A stretch of 64,000 bases of DNA, taken from positions 4,703,501 to 4,767,500 of the forward strand of contig NC_014041.1 of assembly GCF_000023465.1 (NCBI RefSeq). The letters run 5' to 3'. Each line of letters begins with the position of its first letter. The first letter of the stretch is position 1. Of the stretch, positions 45,920-54,546 are shown one piece after another. The stretch is from Zunongwangia profunda SM-A87 (GTDB taxonomy: Bacteria; Bacteroidota; Bacteroidia; Flavobacteriales; Flavobacteriaceae). The translations under genes were made by a program, and so were the position numbers. The notes under the pieces are model-generated. The model did no database searches, had not been told where the DNA came from, and saw only the letters and a program-made list of their open reading frames with translations.

Positions 45920-47029
45920 TCAAAATTTGTTAACTTTTAAATTCAGCTCATAATGTACACTTCGTCCACCTCCTTGAGGTTTCAAGATACCTTTAGAAGT
46001 CATATCCTGTAAATCTCGGGTGGCGGTGGCTTTTGAAGTTTTGGTTATTGATATATATTTCTTTGCAGTCATTCCTCCTTCAAAACCTTCAACACCTTTT
46101 TCGAACATTTTTAAGATCACTTTTAACTGGCGATCATTTAAATTCTCCCGATGTTGATCCAGAAATTTTGCTTTTTTTAGAATAAATCGAATAAATGCTT
46201 TAGCATTTTTCTGGGCGGTCAAGATAGTCTTACAGAAATAAACAATCCAATCCGTGATATTCAGAGAGCGCTGAGCCATTTTTAAGGCTTGGTAATACTC
46301 TGCTTTATTTTGTTCGATTGCAGTGGATATACTTAATACTAATACTCTACCTAAAGATTCCGAAAGACATTTATCAGCTATGGCTCTACCTATACGTCCA
46401 TTTCCATCTTCAAAAGGATGTATCGTTTCAAAATACAAATGAGCGATAGCTGTTTTAATCAATGAACTTCTAATATCACTATTTTCAATATCAAATTCCT
46501 TGTACCAATGTATGAACTGTTTCATCTCCATAGGAACACGATGAGATGGAGGAGCTTCGTAATGAATTTCTTCTCTCCCGTATCTCCCTGATACTATAAG
46601 CATGGGTTCCTCTCCAGATTGATAAGTCCCTGCCTGATTATACCTGGATCTGCTAAATAACATCGCATGCCATCCCTTAATTAATCGCTCGCTTAGAGGT
46701 TCGGAAAAGTTTTCTCTTACCTCCACCATTAATTCTGCAATTCCCCTGGCATTGATATCTCTAATAGTAGCACCATCTTCAATACCCAATCGATTTTTGA
46801 TCGATGACATTACATCCTGACGAATGTAATATTCCCCTTCAATCGCTGAAGTTTTAATGGCCTCATCGATCATAAATTGTATAATCGCATCTTGTCTAAA
46901 GTCAGAAGGCAGGCTATCTATAATCCCTTTGACTTCACCCGTCTCTGAAGCGAATTCAATCACAATATCATCGATAGCTTTCGACTTATAGTCAAAAGAA
47001 GGCCAATTTTCAAGTTGCCAGTTATACAT
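45920..47029 (-). CDS. fic: Fic-family AMP transferase with C-terminal winged helix
   Basis: 369 aa from the ATG at 47029 (MYNWQLENWPSF, the typical start of this group); a TTG at 47038 is less likely. The N-terminal DUF4172-type domain carries the inhibitory motif TSAIEGE (class II, T60/E64), then the Fic core HPFEDGNGRIGR (about 204-215) and a C-terminal winged helix (MTAKKYISITKTSKATATRD then LKPQGGGRSVHYEL). It would AMPylate a target and be held off by its own inhibitory helix. The wHTH and the palindromic promoter element just upstream point to self-regulation. A relic of its 3' end lies at 36.4 kb. Confidence 0.93.
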   Translation of the reverse strand: MYNWQLENWPSFDYKSKAIDDIVIEFASETGEVKGIIDSLPSDFRQDAIIQFMIDEAIKTSAIEGEYYIRQDVMSSIKNRLGIEDGATIRDINARGIAELMVEVRENFSEPLSERLIKGWHAMLFSRSRYNQAGTYQSGEEPMLIVSGRYGREEIHYEAPPSHRVPMEMKQFIHWYKEFDIENSDIRSSLIKTAIAHLYFETIHPFEDGNGRIGRAIADKCLSESLGRVLVLSISTAIEQNKAEYYQALKMAQRSLNITDWIVYFCKTILTAQKNAKAFIRFILKKAKFLDQHRENLNDRQLKVILKMFEKGVEGFEGGMTAKKYISITKTSKATATRDLQDMTSKGILKPQGGGRSVHYELNLKVNKF

Positions 47030-47057
47030 ATGAGCCAAATAAACACATTATTCGAAT

Positions 47058-47104
47058 CAAATATATAGGTTTTTTTGAGCCGAATAATCAGAATAATCGG
47101 CTCA
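47058..47104 (-). promoter_or_regulatory. Fic promoter (-7 box) with palindromic operator
   Basis: On the minus strand a TATATTTG box (47058-47065), a perfect TAnnTTTG -7 element, is preceded by the dyad TGAGCCGA n13 TCGGCTCA (47076-47104). The dyad covers the -20 to -50 zone, where a bound repressor would block polymerase. The spacer itself is dyadic (AATAATC/GAATAA). The same element stands orphaned at 4681-4709. Confidence 0.72.
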
Positions 47105-47160
47105 TACTTCTTTATAAGCAATTGAAATCGATGAAGAACTTTAAACACATTACTATTAAA

Positions 47161-47182
47161 ACCACACTATAATGTGATTTTT
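47161..47182 (+). promoter_or_regulatory. HipB operator 1 (predicted)
   Basis: This 22-base sequence contains the near-palindrome CACACTATAATGTG and is repeated exactly at 47222-47243, 61 bases away centre to centre. Tandem operators before a hipB gene are usual. A third, degenerate inverted copy (CATTATAAAGTGTG) overlaps 47285-47298. Confidence 0.72.
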
Positions 47183-47221
47183 AAGAGAAAATTGAATAAG
47201 CTCTTCGAAAAAACTAAAAAT

Positions 47222-47243
47222 ACCACACTATAATGTGATTTTT
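47222..47243 (+). promoter_or_regulatory. HipB operator 2 (predicted)
   Basis: Exact second copy of the 22 bases at 47161-47182, ending 66 bases before the hipB ATG. Two identical copies in a short, otherwise unlike spacer argue for a protein-binding site and cooperative repression by HipB. Confidence 0.72.
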
Positions 47244-47309
47244 TATGTATTTTTATATTGATCAGCAATAACTGGATTGATATCCATTATAAAGTGTGAA
47301 AAAAAGGGT

Positions 47310-47552
47310 ATGAAGGAAAATAAAGAAAATTTTTCAAGTAATATGACAGCAATAAAAGACATTGGGCAAGCTTTACAAGAGCGACGTCATCATATGCATA
47401 TTACCCAAAAACAATTAGCAGATATGGCGGATATTGGGATCAATACCCTTTATAAGATTGAAACGGGCCAGGCTAATCCTACAATTGAAAGTTTACAAAA
47501 AATAGCAGATGTTCTAGGTATGGAAATAAGTCTTCAGATCAAGAAAATATAA
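47310..47552 (+). CDS. hipB: HipB-like Xre antitoxin/repressor
   Basis: 80 aa from the ATG at 47310; a longer frame from a TTG at 47277 would run through an operator-like repeat and is unlikely. The HTH_3 domain LADMADIGINTLYKIETGQA is typical of HipB. It would bind the operators upstream and, in a HipBST system, help regulate rather than alone neutralize the kinase. hipS starts 7 bases after its stop. Confidence 0.9.
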   Translation: MKENKENFSSNMTAIKDIGQALQERRHHMHITQKQLADMADIGINTLYKIETGQANPTIESLQKIADVLGMEISLQIKKI

Positions 47553-47559
47553 ATCTTAA

Positions 47560-47889
47560 ATGAGAAAGGCAAGGGTATTATACAAAGGCAAAGAGGCAGG
47601 AATTTTAACACAACAAGATAATGGTGATTTTAGCTTTCATTATCTCGATAGCTGGTTAGCCGATCCTGCAAATCCGTCCATAAGTCTGACCTTACCACGC
47701 ACCCAGGAAGAATATCACGCAGAGCATTTATTTCCTTTTTTTTATCATATGCTTCCTGAAGGAGCAAATCGGCAAATGGTATGTACTATGAACCGTTTAG
47801 ATTCTGATGATTACTTTGGAATCCTGCTAAATACTGCGAGATATGATACCGTAGGAGCCGTCACTATTCATAAAATAACAGCAGAATAA
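47560..47889 (+). CDS. hipS: HipS-like small antitoxin (HipA N-subdomain 1)
   Basis: The 109-aa product is equivalent to the N-terminal subdomain of HipA (VLYKGKEAGILTQQDNGDFS, then PSISLTLPRTQ and FPFFYHMLPEGANRQ). In HipBST systems this split piece is a separate protein that neutralizes HipT. It sits between hipB and the kinase; its stop overlaps the hipT start by one base (TAATG). It could be mistaken for a broken hipA, but length, order and intact ends fit HipS. Confidence 0.88.
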   Translation: MRKARVLYKGKEAGILTQQDNGDFSFHYLDSWLADPANPSISLTLPRTQEEYHAEHLFPFFYHMLPEGANRQMVCTMNRLDSDDYFGILLNTARYDTVGAVTIHKITAE

Positions 47890-48872
47890 TGAAAATTAAT
47901 CATTGTCCAGGAACCCTGGCACCAGGATATCATACCTACAGCAGGAACTGTTTAAAACGTGTATTTGATGGACGTAAAGTTTCTCATATACTTCCATATG
48001 AAGCACCAAATTCCGATCAACCTAGTGATCAATTATTTCAGGATAATCAAAAGAGAATTTCAATATCTGGCGTGCAGGAGAAGTTTTCCGTACTCTTAGA
48101 AAAAAATAAATTAAGACTAATTCATGAGGAAGAACAAGGTACTTATATTTTAAAACCCATCCCGATGCATGGGAAAAAACGTGATCAAATGCCAGCAAAT
48201 GAACACCTGACGATGCAAATTGCCCGGCAGGTATATGGTATTGAGACCGCAGAGAATGCGCTTATATTTTTTAAAAATGAAGCTCCGGCTTATATCACCA
48301 GGCGTTTTGATATAAATGCCGATGGTTCAAAAAAAGCAAAAGAAGATTTTGCGACCCTTGCTGGCAAAACACCACAAACTCATGGAGAGCATTATAAATA
48401 TGAAGGCCATTATCTAGAGCTCTTTGACCTAATGAAAAAATTTTTACCCGCATATCGAGTTGAAGTTCCAAAACTCTTTAAGCTGTTAGTTTTCAATTAT
48501 CTGTTTTCAAATGGAGACGCTCATTTAAAAAACTTTGCTGTTTTGGAAACACCATTGGGCGATCACCGCTTAAGTCCAGCCTATGATTTACTCAATACAC
48601 GAATACATGTAGAGGATAGTGACTTTGCATTAGAAGATGGGCTGTTACCCAAACATTTAGCACAAACAACTACAGCCAATCAATTTAAAATACTAGCGCA
48701 GCAAGTAGAGCTCACAGATAAGCAATTTCATACGATCACGGAAGAGATGCTCAAAAATTCAGACAAGGTTATTACTTTCACCAAATCATCTCTTCTATCT
48801 GAAGCTACGCAAAGAAACTATATTCAAGATTACCAATATAGATTAAAGCAATTACAAAAAATTTACACATAA
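47889..48872 (+). CDS. hipT: HipT-like serine/threonine kinase toxin
   Basis: The 327-aa product is a HipA-type kinase core lacking the N-subdomain. The Gly-rich loop region RISISGVQEKFSVLL carries the SIS pair (about residues 58-60), equivalent to the autophosphorylated serines of HipT. Lys89 in YILKPIP, catalytic NGDAHLKNF (D210) and YDLLN (metal Asp) are intact, so it should be active. E. coli HipT phosphorylates tryptophanyl-tRNA synthetase; the target here is unknown. It forms a three-gene operon with hipB and hipS. Confidence 0.9.
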   Translation: MKINHCPGTLAPGYHTYSRNCLKRVFDGRKVSHILPYEAPNSDQPSDQLFQDNQKRISISGVQEKFSVLLEKNKLRLIHEEEQGTYILKPIPMHGKKRDQMPANEHLTMQIARQVYGIETAENALIFFKNEAPAYITRRFDINADGSKKAKEDFATLAGKTPQTHGEHYKYEGHYLELFDLMKKFLPAYRVEVPKLFKLLVFNYLFSNGDAHLKNFAVLETPLGDHRLSPAYDLLNTRIHVEDSDFALEDGLLPKHLAQTTTANQFKILAQQVELTDKQFHTITEEMLKNSDKVITFTKSSLLSEATQRNYIQDYQYRLKQLQKIYT

Positions 48873-49323
48873 GAGAAAAACACACCATTATAAAAACTGG
48901 TAGTAATGCTGAACTTCATTATAGACCTAACCTCAAATAATAAGGAATGCTTATAAAAAAGAATGGCTTTAATTACTTCTCTTTCCACTTATTTCACTCT
49001 TATCATTTATTATTAGCCTCAAACTTGTTCATCTATGGAACACTGCTTTAAAGTTTCACCAGTTTTATTTCAACCGCCAAAAAATTTAAAAAATAAAAAA
49101 GTGTCAGTTTTGGATTTTTTTTTTAGTTTTTGCTTCTACCGTACTTCTTTCTTCAAAGTTAGAGCAATAGTGATTTTGAATAATATCTATTTAAAAGCAC
49201 AGTACCGCTACTTGTCCACTGCCTGTTCATATATGAGACATGTTTAAAAAGGTTTATGTATTGTTTATTATTAACGTTTAATAAAAGAGACCAATTTTTG
49301 AACAGCAGCTGTCCAGAATTTGA
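48873..49323. other. Gap between hipBST and the mobilization module
   Basis: No gene seen; a 70-codon frame at 49035-49247 is Phe- and Lys-rich noise. Near the right end the sequence CCAATTTTTGAACAG...CTGTTCAATTTTTGATCAG makes an inverted or repeated structure that straddles the stop of the 49.3-kb gene and could end its transcription. The boundary between the toxin-antitoxin locus and the mobile module probably lies in here, but no direct repeat was found. Confidence 0.5.
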
Positions 49324-49653
49324 TCATTCCCTGTTCAATTTTTGATCAGCAAGGGTATCAAATCTGAACATGTTCACAACTGAGCCTATTTTTGGGCTAC
49401 TAGAGGGATGGTATTGGAGATACCCCCAATGTTTAAGCTCTCGAACTAACTTATGATACGTTGTCCGGGAGCGTATTTTAGCCAATCCCCTTACCTGCTG
49501 ACTATTGATCATCAAATTCCGGGGAAAATGCTTTTGATTCCACAGCTCAAAAAAGGCCAGGTATAAGCTACGATGTGATACGCCGATGCGATCATCTTTT
49601 GCAAATCTCCGAAGCACGGCATTAAGATGTCTTATATAATTTACCTCACTCAT
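49324..49653 (-). CDS. Small winged-helix protein of the mobilization module
   Basis: The 109-aa product has a predicted winged helix (about 10-95: NSQQVRGLAKIRSRTTYHKL, LKHWGYLQYHPSSSP). Its ATG overlaps the stop of mobC by four bases (ATGA), so it is translated with it. Proteins like it accompany mobC in Bacteroidota integrative elements; it may regulate mobilization. I cannot name the family. Confidence 0.72.
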   Translation of the reverse strand: MSEVNYIRHLNAVLRRFAKDDRIGVSHRSLYLAFFELWNQKHFPRNLMINSQQVRGLAKIRSRTTYHKLVRELKHWGYLQYHPSSSPKIGSVVNMFRFDTLADQKLNRE

Positions 49654-51254
49654 TTCTTTTGAATTTCTGTGGTAATAATCGTCTTCACTTCCCGGTATAT
49701 TTTCTGAAAATTCGATTCCAATTCTTCCTGACTTACTTCATGTTTAGGAGTAGGCAGTTCTTTTGACCATTGGGGAGCTGCGAATTTCACTTTTCGATCT
49801 TTGCCATCTGAGAAGGTCACAAACTGTCCCGGTTTCAATCGAAAGAAAAGATCTGCCCTGATTTTAGCCACTTCACGTTCACTTTTGGTAGTTCGGGTAT
49901 CAAAATTCAGATTATCACTTTTACTCACGCTAATACTCTTACGCTTTACAATCTCAAAGAAACTTTCGTAGTATTTCGCGGTTTCCGGATCATTCACCTT
50001 TCCGAAAAATTGGTAAGACAGATTACTCAGAATAGCTTTTCCTGCCTCCCTACCGTAGAGGATATCATTCTGGATCTTATCCTGGATCACATAAACGGTC
50101 GAAATATTATAGCTTCTTAGGGTGGCGGGAATACGTTGCATATTCAACAGCCGGATCGTAGAAGCCTCTTCCACAAGAATAAAAGATCCCAGGCGATCAT
50201 GCACACTCATTTGTTTGGTGATACTATGAATAACGGTGGCGATGATGGGCGAATAGGCCGATTCAAATTTTGGATTATTCACTACGGAGATCACTCCCGG
50301 ATTTTCTGCATTATTAATATCCAGGGGAATTTCATCTTCAGAAAGCACCATAAAGATCCGTTGGGTACTAATCTTTTTAAAAGCATTAGAAAGGGTACTT
50401 TTTACCGCTGCGGTCTGGCTTTCCGGCTCTACCCCATTAATAAAGGCATTGGCCATCGCCTTTGATGTAAAATTAGAACTCAACAATTCTATCAGTTCAT
50501 AGGTGGTACATTGTTGGAATATGGCAATCATATGAGGAAGGGTACAATAATGAGGATAATCGGTTTTTAGTTTCCAGATCAGCCCTCCGATGATTCCTTC
50601 CGCAGCATCATTAAAAAACTTGGAACTGCCTGAATAACCACTTTCTTTTTTCTCCAATAAATTTTCCAGAAGCACCCTTGAAATCTCATTGACGCTTTCT
50701 TCATCCAGCATATACCGCGGAGCAATAGGATTCACTTTATGAAATACCCGATCAAAAGAAATCAGGTAAAAAGGGAGCTTACTTTCTTTAAATAAAGGAT
50801 AGGCAATTCTGGAGAGTTCAAAATTTTTATAGTCATGGATAATTCCACTAAAGCTATGACGGCTAAAATGTTTAAGAAATTGCGCCACCACACTTTCAGT
50901 CTTTCCACTTCCAGCCGCACCGATAATGGACACCCCGCGACGAATATCTTTTAATTTCATGGAACCAGAAGAAAGAGGCATCCGAAAAGCATATTGTTTT
51001 TCCGGTTTTCCTGTCCCAACCTGGAATAATAATTCATATAGGAGTGCATTTATGATCATTAGGGGCATTACTATACGCGAGCCCACCAGCACTAGCATAT
51101 CAAAATCAAAACCTTTTGAAAAGCTAATTAATAACAGGGTAAAAATATAGCCGAGATTAATCGCATTTCCCCATGGCGTATTTTTAAGCGAGAAGTAGAA
51201 GATAATCGCTGATCCAGCGATAAAAAAAATAAGGATATATAAATTAACAACCAT
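49650..51254 (-). CDS. mobC: MobC/TraG-type coupling protein (VirD4-like ATPase)
   Basis: The 534-aa product has two N-terminal membrane helices (about 3-22 and 30-75), Walker A GAAGSGKTES (about 112-121) and a Walker B-like SFILVEEAST near 355. Other TraG/VirD4 features include GIIHDYKNFELSRIAYPLF and the sensor TVYVIQDKIQND. It would bring the relaxase-DNA complex to a type IV secretion channel supplied by another element. It follows the relaxase after 12 bases. Confidence 0.9.
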   Translation of the reverse strand: MVVNLYILIFFIAGSAIIFYFSLKNTPWGNAINLGYIFTLLLISFSKGFDFDMLVLVGSRIVMPLMIINALLYELLFQVGTGKPEKQYAFRMPLSSGSMKLKDIRRGVSIIGAAGSGKTESVVAQFLKHFSRHSFSGIIHDYKNFELSRIAYPLFKESKLPFYLISFDRVFHKVNPIAPRYMLDEESVNEISRVLLENLLEKKESGYSGSSKFFNDAAEGIIGGLIWKLKTDYPHYCTLPHMIAIFQQCTTYELIELLSSNFTSKAMANAFINGVEPESQTAAVKSTLSNAFKKISTQRIFMVLSEDEIPLDINNAENPGVISVVNNPKFESAYSPIIATVIHSITKQMSVHDRLGSFILVEEASTIRLLNMQRIPATLRSYNISTVYVIQDKIQNDILYGREAGKAILSNLSYQFFGKVNDPETAKYYESFFEIVKRKSISVSKSDNLNFDTRTTKSEREVAKIRADLFFRLKPGQFVTFSDGKDRKVKFAAPQWSKELPTPKHEVSQEELESNFQKIYREVKTIITTEIQKK

Positions 51255-51266
51255 AACAGATAGGTT

Positions 51267-52292
51267 TTAATAGCCGATAGAACTAGCTTTTATACCGGCT
51301 TCGATTATTTTTTTAAGTTGTTTATATGCAAACCCCACTTTACTTTGGGGCAGATGCAAAGCAGGCAATTGCATTCCTGCTTGTCGGATCATTTTAAAGG
51401 CAATTTTTTTCTCGTTAAGCCTGAGACGCCTTAAGGACAAAAAGTATTGTTTAGGATTTTTACTCAGTAGTTTTCGCGCTGAGTAGCTTTCCACATAATT
51501 TCGATTGTACTTAAACATCTTATCAAAAGCCATTTCCGAATGCTGAAAAAACCGATCCCGTTCAAATCCCCGTTTCACCAATTTCCCATGCATCTTTACT
51601 TCGGAAGCCTTATACTTACTCCCCGGAGACAAGCTATAGGAGTTGGAGGCATCTTTACGACTTACGATAATATGGATATGGCTTTGCAGGCCTTCCTTTT
51701 TCATTCCCGGTTCCACCATCTGTCCCCTAATCTTATAGGGAGCCTCCCGGATCAGCTTTTGAATCTCATTCTCAATTTTTTGAGTATTTCCGGAAATCTC
51801 TCCGCGTGCTACTTTTCGAAGCTCATTTTTAAGATGTGCTATTTGTTTTGCATAGGGTTTATTCTCCCGAATGGCAATATCATTAGTCTTGTAAGATCGT
51901 TCCTGTTCAATTTTCGCGAAATACTTAATATCATCAATAGAAACCGGGCGACCGTTTATTTCCCGATGAAAAGAACTCGCATATTCTTTCATGGCTTCCC
52001 GAACAAAAGCTTTAAGTTTTTCAGGATTGCTGTGAATATGTTGTAATTCATAACGGCTGGGATTAATAGTAATCGAATAATATTTAGGCTCTTTCAACTT
52101 TAGTTTATCTGTATTCCCATCAATCTCTTTAATCACCTGGAAAGGTTTGATCCCATCCTCGTGCTGATTAAAGAAAAACTCTTTTTCCGATAGATCTTTT
52201 CCCTGGTTTTCTTTTTCCAGATAGTTCACAAAATCCCCTGCACTTTGAGAAAAAGCGCCACCAAGTTTTTGAGGGGAGATGGTGATATACAT
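51267..52292 (-). CDS. mobB: MobB-type relaxase (DUF5712-like)
   Basis: The 341-aa product begins MYITISPQKLGGAFSQSAGD. The metal-binding HxH motif appears in QSHIHIIVSRKD (about 208-219) and a Tyr-rich N-region (KLKEPKYYSITINPSRYEL) carries candidate nucleophile tyrosines. The family relaxases nick oriT and pilot the strand during transfer. The gene is between the BtgA-like gene (12 bases) and mobC (12 bases). Confidence 0.87.
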   Translation of the reverse strand: MYITISPQKLGGAFSQSAGDFVNYLEKENQGKDLSEKEFFFNQHEDGIKPFQVIKEIDGNTDKLKLKEPKYYSITINPSRYELQHIHSNPEKLKAFVREAMKEYASSFHREINGRPVSIDDIKYFAKIEQERSYKTNDIAIRENKPYAKQIAHLKNELRKVARGEISGNTQKIENEIQKLIREAPYKIRGQMVEPGMKKEGLQSHIHIIVSRKDASNSYSLSPGSKYKASEVKMHGKLVKRGFERDRFFQHSEMAFDKMFKYNRNYVESYSARKLLSKNPKQYFLSLRRLRLNEKKIAFKMIRQAGMQLPALHLPQSKVGFAYKQLKKIIEAGIKASSIGY

Positions 52293-52304
52293 ATCAAAAG
52301 CTTC

Positions 52305-52832
52305 TTAAGATTTCCGTTTAATGGCTATTTTAAATTGTTCAAATTCCGTTCTGGGGATATTTAATTTCAGATAATCCGCTCCAAAGGCGTTGCCTTTAAT
52401 TTCCACTTGTTGAAGCAGGTATTCCAAATCTTTCTGGGTGGCTTTTAAGGCCTCCTGCAACCGGGAGATTTCCAATTCCAATTGTTCCCGGCTTTGCTCA
52501 CCCGTTGCAGTTTTTTTATTTTTTTCTTTGATTGATGCTGCTGGTAAGTTGCGACCTTCCAATAATAATTCCAGCATCAGGAATCCCGGTTTTGTTTGGG
52601 TCTTTTCAATATTTTTCAGGATAGCGATCACCGCATCAATTCTTTTCTTGATAAGTTGTTCAAGGCTCACTTTGGAGGGCACTAGAGTTTCAAAAGGCGA
52701 GAGGTTATTTTTCTCAAAAAAGTCTAGGATCAAATCCAAAGTTTGGGACTGATTCGAGTTATTTTTCTTTGAAAACTCCCGAAACCTATTCGCGGTATGA
52801 GCTTTCACTTGAAGTCTGGATTTTGCGGTCAT
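52305..52832 (-). CDS. BtgA/BfmA-family mobilization accessory protein
   Basis: The 175-aa product has an N-terminal ribbon-helix-helix-like region (RLQVKAHTANRFREFSKKNN then SQTLDLILDFFEKNNLSPF), a basic middle, and a coiled-coil C-terminus (LELEISRLQEALKATQKDLE). BtgA/BfmA proteins bind oriT and assist the relaxase. It is first in the mob operon and adjoins the large noncoding gap to its right, where oriT should be. Confidence 0.84.
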   Translation of the reverse strand: MTAKSRLQVKAHTANRFREFSKKNNSNQSQTLDLILDFFEKNNLSPFETLVPSKVSLEQLIKKRIDAVIAILKNIEKTQTKPGFLMLELLLEGRNLPAASIKEKNKKTATGEQSREQLELEISRLQEALKATQKDLEYLLQQVEIKGNAFGADYLKLNIPRTEFEQFKIAIKRKS

Positions 52833-53017
52833 GGCTACTCTTTTTAGTTTTAGTGGCTATCCTCTTCCTGTATTTTCGGGGGTTTTAAGAGTATTGTATC
52901 CATTGGGGTGGCTACTTTTCTGCTTTAAAATTTTCCAACACACCGAAAAACGGGCTTTTGACGCCTAATAAATCGAACAACACCGTGAAACGTGTTACCC
53001 TCTTGCTATTCGATTTC

Positions 53018-53033
53018 GTCCCGAACACGGGAC
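53018..53033. repeat. GC-rich hairpin, candidate oriT part
   Basis: GTCCCG-AACA-CGGGAC, a perfect 6-bp stem with a 4-base loop, 186 bases upstream of the btgA-like start in otherwise AT-rich DNA. A second dyad is nearby at 53090. Neither is followed by a T run on the plus strand. Relaxase sites often adjoin such stems. Confidence 0.45.
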
Positions 53034-53089
53034 AAAATTTTCATACGTATTGGTTTGCACCAAGCGCATTCTTGGAATAGCATTGAAAA

Positions 53090-53118
53090 ATTCCCCGGCC
53101 AATTATGATCCGGGGAAT
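53090..53118 (-). terminator. 9-bp GC-rich stem, terminator-like on minus strand
   Basis: ATTCCCCGG pairs with CCGGGGAAT around an 11-base loop. On the minus strand it is followed by TTTTTC, so it can end a transcript entering the mob region from the right, or be part of oriT. Confidence 0.5.
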
Positions 53119-53896
53119 ACAAAAAAAGTGAAAGTCAAATCTGAAGATTAATGCTGCCGACAAAAAAACAGGATATCAACACTTTAATTTACAAAATATA
53201 TAAATTCATATAACATGAATTCAACATTTGATTTACTATGAATTGGTGCTATTTGTAGTAAAATCAGGGAAATCTGAGAAATTCAAAAAATTACGGCGGC
53301 AGATTTTCAGTGTTCAGCAAGCAATACCCGATCAAAATTGAACATCAATTCAAGAATTTCAATTCATCAAAATACCTCAAAAAGATCAATTGTTTTTTCA
53401 AAAAGATTTACTCTTATGTCCAGTACCTTTTACTTTTTTAATGCACCATCTTTTATAACATCCTAATTGATAAAATTTAAAAAGTGAAGGCTTCTGAAGT
53501 GCAAGATCTTTTCCAAAGGACTATCAAAATTTCCTATGAAGATCGGATATCTATAAGAAGTAGAATTTTGATCAAGCGGACGTCATCAAAAAATTTCTAA
53601 TGCAATGTAGCCTTTCGATTTTTCATCGGGGAGCGCAATGGAGGTCTAAATTTCTTCGATGGGGTCCAAGTTTTTTATAGTGAAGCGCTTTTCCCGAAAT
53701 GAAGCTTTTGCGAAATGTAGTGGGAATGTGCTGCCCCCCTCCAGGTTTATTGTTTTTAATAGATCCGGCATAATAACTAGAAACTTAGTTATTTTAATAG
53801 TAAATCTTACGCTTATAAAAACTAAAATTTTAGTTTTGTTGCACCTAATCATTATTTCGTTAATTTGTATTAGCCTACAAAAATGGAATAATTCAA

Positions 53897-53920
53897 AAAG
53901 GGAGCTTTACGGCTCCCTTT
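53897..53920 (-). terminator. Terminator after radC
   Basis: AAAGGGAGC and GCTCCCTTT form a 9-bp stem with a 6-base loop, 22 bases past the radC stop, with a T run on either strand. It insulates radC from the noncoding gap. Confidence 0.8.
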
Positions 53921-53942
53921 ATTTTTCTTAAGTAATTTAGTA

Positions 53943-54386
53943 TTATAAAATTCCTTCATCCGCAAAACTCAGGTAATTTCCTTCGCTGTTAATGATCAGG
54001 TGATCCAGTAGTTTAATATCCAGAAAATCACAAGCTTTTTGAATTTTGGAGGTCAGTTTTTTATCGACCTGACTGGCCTGTAATTTCCCGGAGGGGTGAT
54101 TATGGCAAACAATAATCGCGGTGGAAAGACTTTTCAGAATTAGTGCAAACATAATTCGTATATCTACTAAGGTCGCGTTAATTCCCCCGGTGGAGATCTG
54201 ACAAATCCCTTTAACGATATTAGAATTATTAAGGAGCATTACTTTAAAAGATTCCTGTAGTTGAATTTCATTTTTATCCCAATTCGAATAGTAAATATTC
54301 GCTGCATCCTGGCAGCAGGTAATTTTGGGACAGTTAGAAATTGTTATCCGGTCTTTGTAACATAGTTTTATTTCGTTAACTTTCAT
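53943..54386 (-). CDS. radC: RadC-family JAB-domain protein of mobile elements
   Basis: The 147-aa product has the JAMM metal site HNHPSG (H95, H97) with a later Asp (SQVDKKLTSK, D107) and the upstream Glu in LQESFKVMLLN. It lacks the N-terminal HhH region of long RadC. Such short forms are found almost only on mobile elements in Bacteroidota; their biochemical role is unsettled despite the old DNA-repair name. It follows ssb by 160 bases. Confidence 0.88.
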   Translation of the reverse strand: MKVNEIKLCYKDRITISNCPKITCCQDAANIYYSNWDKNEIQLQESFKVMLLNNSNIVKGICQISTGGINATLVDIRIMFALILKSLSTAIIVCHNHPSGKLQASQVDKKLTSKIQKACDFLDIKLLDHLIINSEGNYLSFADEGIL

Positions 54387-54405
54387 AATGATAAGTTTTA
54401 ATATT

Positions 54406-54437
54406 AGGGGTGTACATTCTGGTTAGGATACACCCCT
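54406..54437 (+). terminator. Hairpin between ssb and radC
   Basis: AGGGGTGTA and TACACCCCT form a 9-bp stem; the T run (TTTTTT) follows on the plus strand only, although no plus-strand gene ends here. In the radC leader it may act as an mRNA structure instead. Confidence 0.55.
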
Positions 54438-54498
54438 TTTTTAATGATATTGATTAAATTTATAGATCTAAGCTTTAGGCTTAAGATTATCTCTCATA

Positions 54499-54532
54499 AA
54501 ACAAGGATTAGAAAGACTTCTTGTCCTTGTTT
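54499..54532 (-). terminator. Terminator after ssb
   Basis: AAACAAGGA pairs with TCCTTGTTT (9 bp). On the minus strand the stem ends in TTT and is followed by ATG. It lies 15 bases past the ssb stop. Confidence 0.6.
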
Positions 54533-54546
54533 TTCTAAGCCTTTTA

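Larger units (their letters stand above)
52833..53942. other. 1.1-kb noncoding gap, likely oriT/mob promoter region
   Basis: No credible gene; overlapping opposite frames at 53646-53931 are shadows of each other. It holds several dyads: GTCCCG-AACA-CGGGAC (53018-53033), ATTCCCCGG...CCGGGGAAT (53090-53118), AACTAGAAACTTAGTT (53774-53789), a 20-base palindrome centred on AACTAAAATTTTAGTT (53818-53837) and a terminator (53897-53920). GATCAAAATTGAACAT at 53332-53347 resembles GATCAAAAATTGAACAG at the 3' end of the module. Placement upstream of btgA-mobB-mobC fits a transfer origin. Confidence 0.55.

Noticed and set aside
47560..48872. Reading the two HipA-like frames as one hipA broken by a stop
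   Set aside because: The first ends with a clean stop that overlaps the next start (TAATG), and sizes and motif placement match HipS and HipT, so a split three-gene system is the better reading.
49035..49247. A 70-codon plus-strand frame after hipT
   Set aside because: Phe/Lys/Tyr-rich noise in AT-rich DNA with poly-T tracts; no start context and no similarity seen.
53646..53931. Overlapping opposite frames (68 and 90 codons) in the mob-side gap
   Set aside because: They mirror each other over the same AT-rich DNA, have no family features, and overlap dyads and a terminator.
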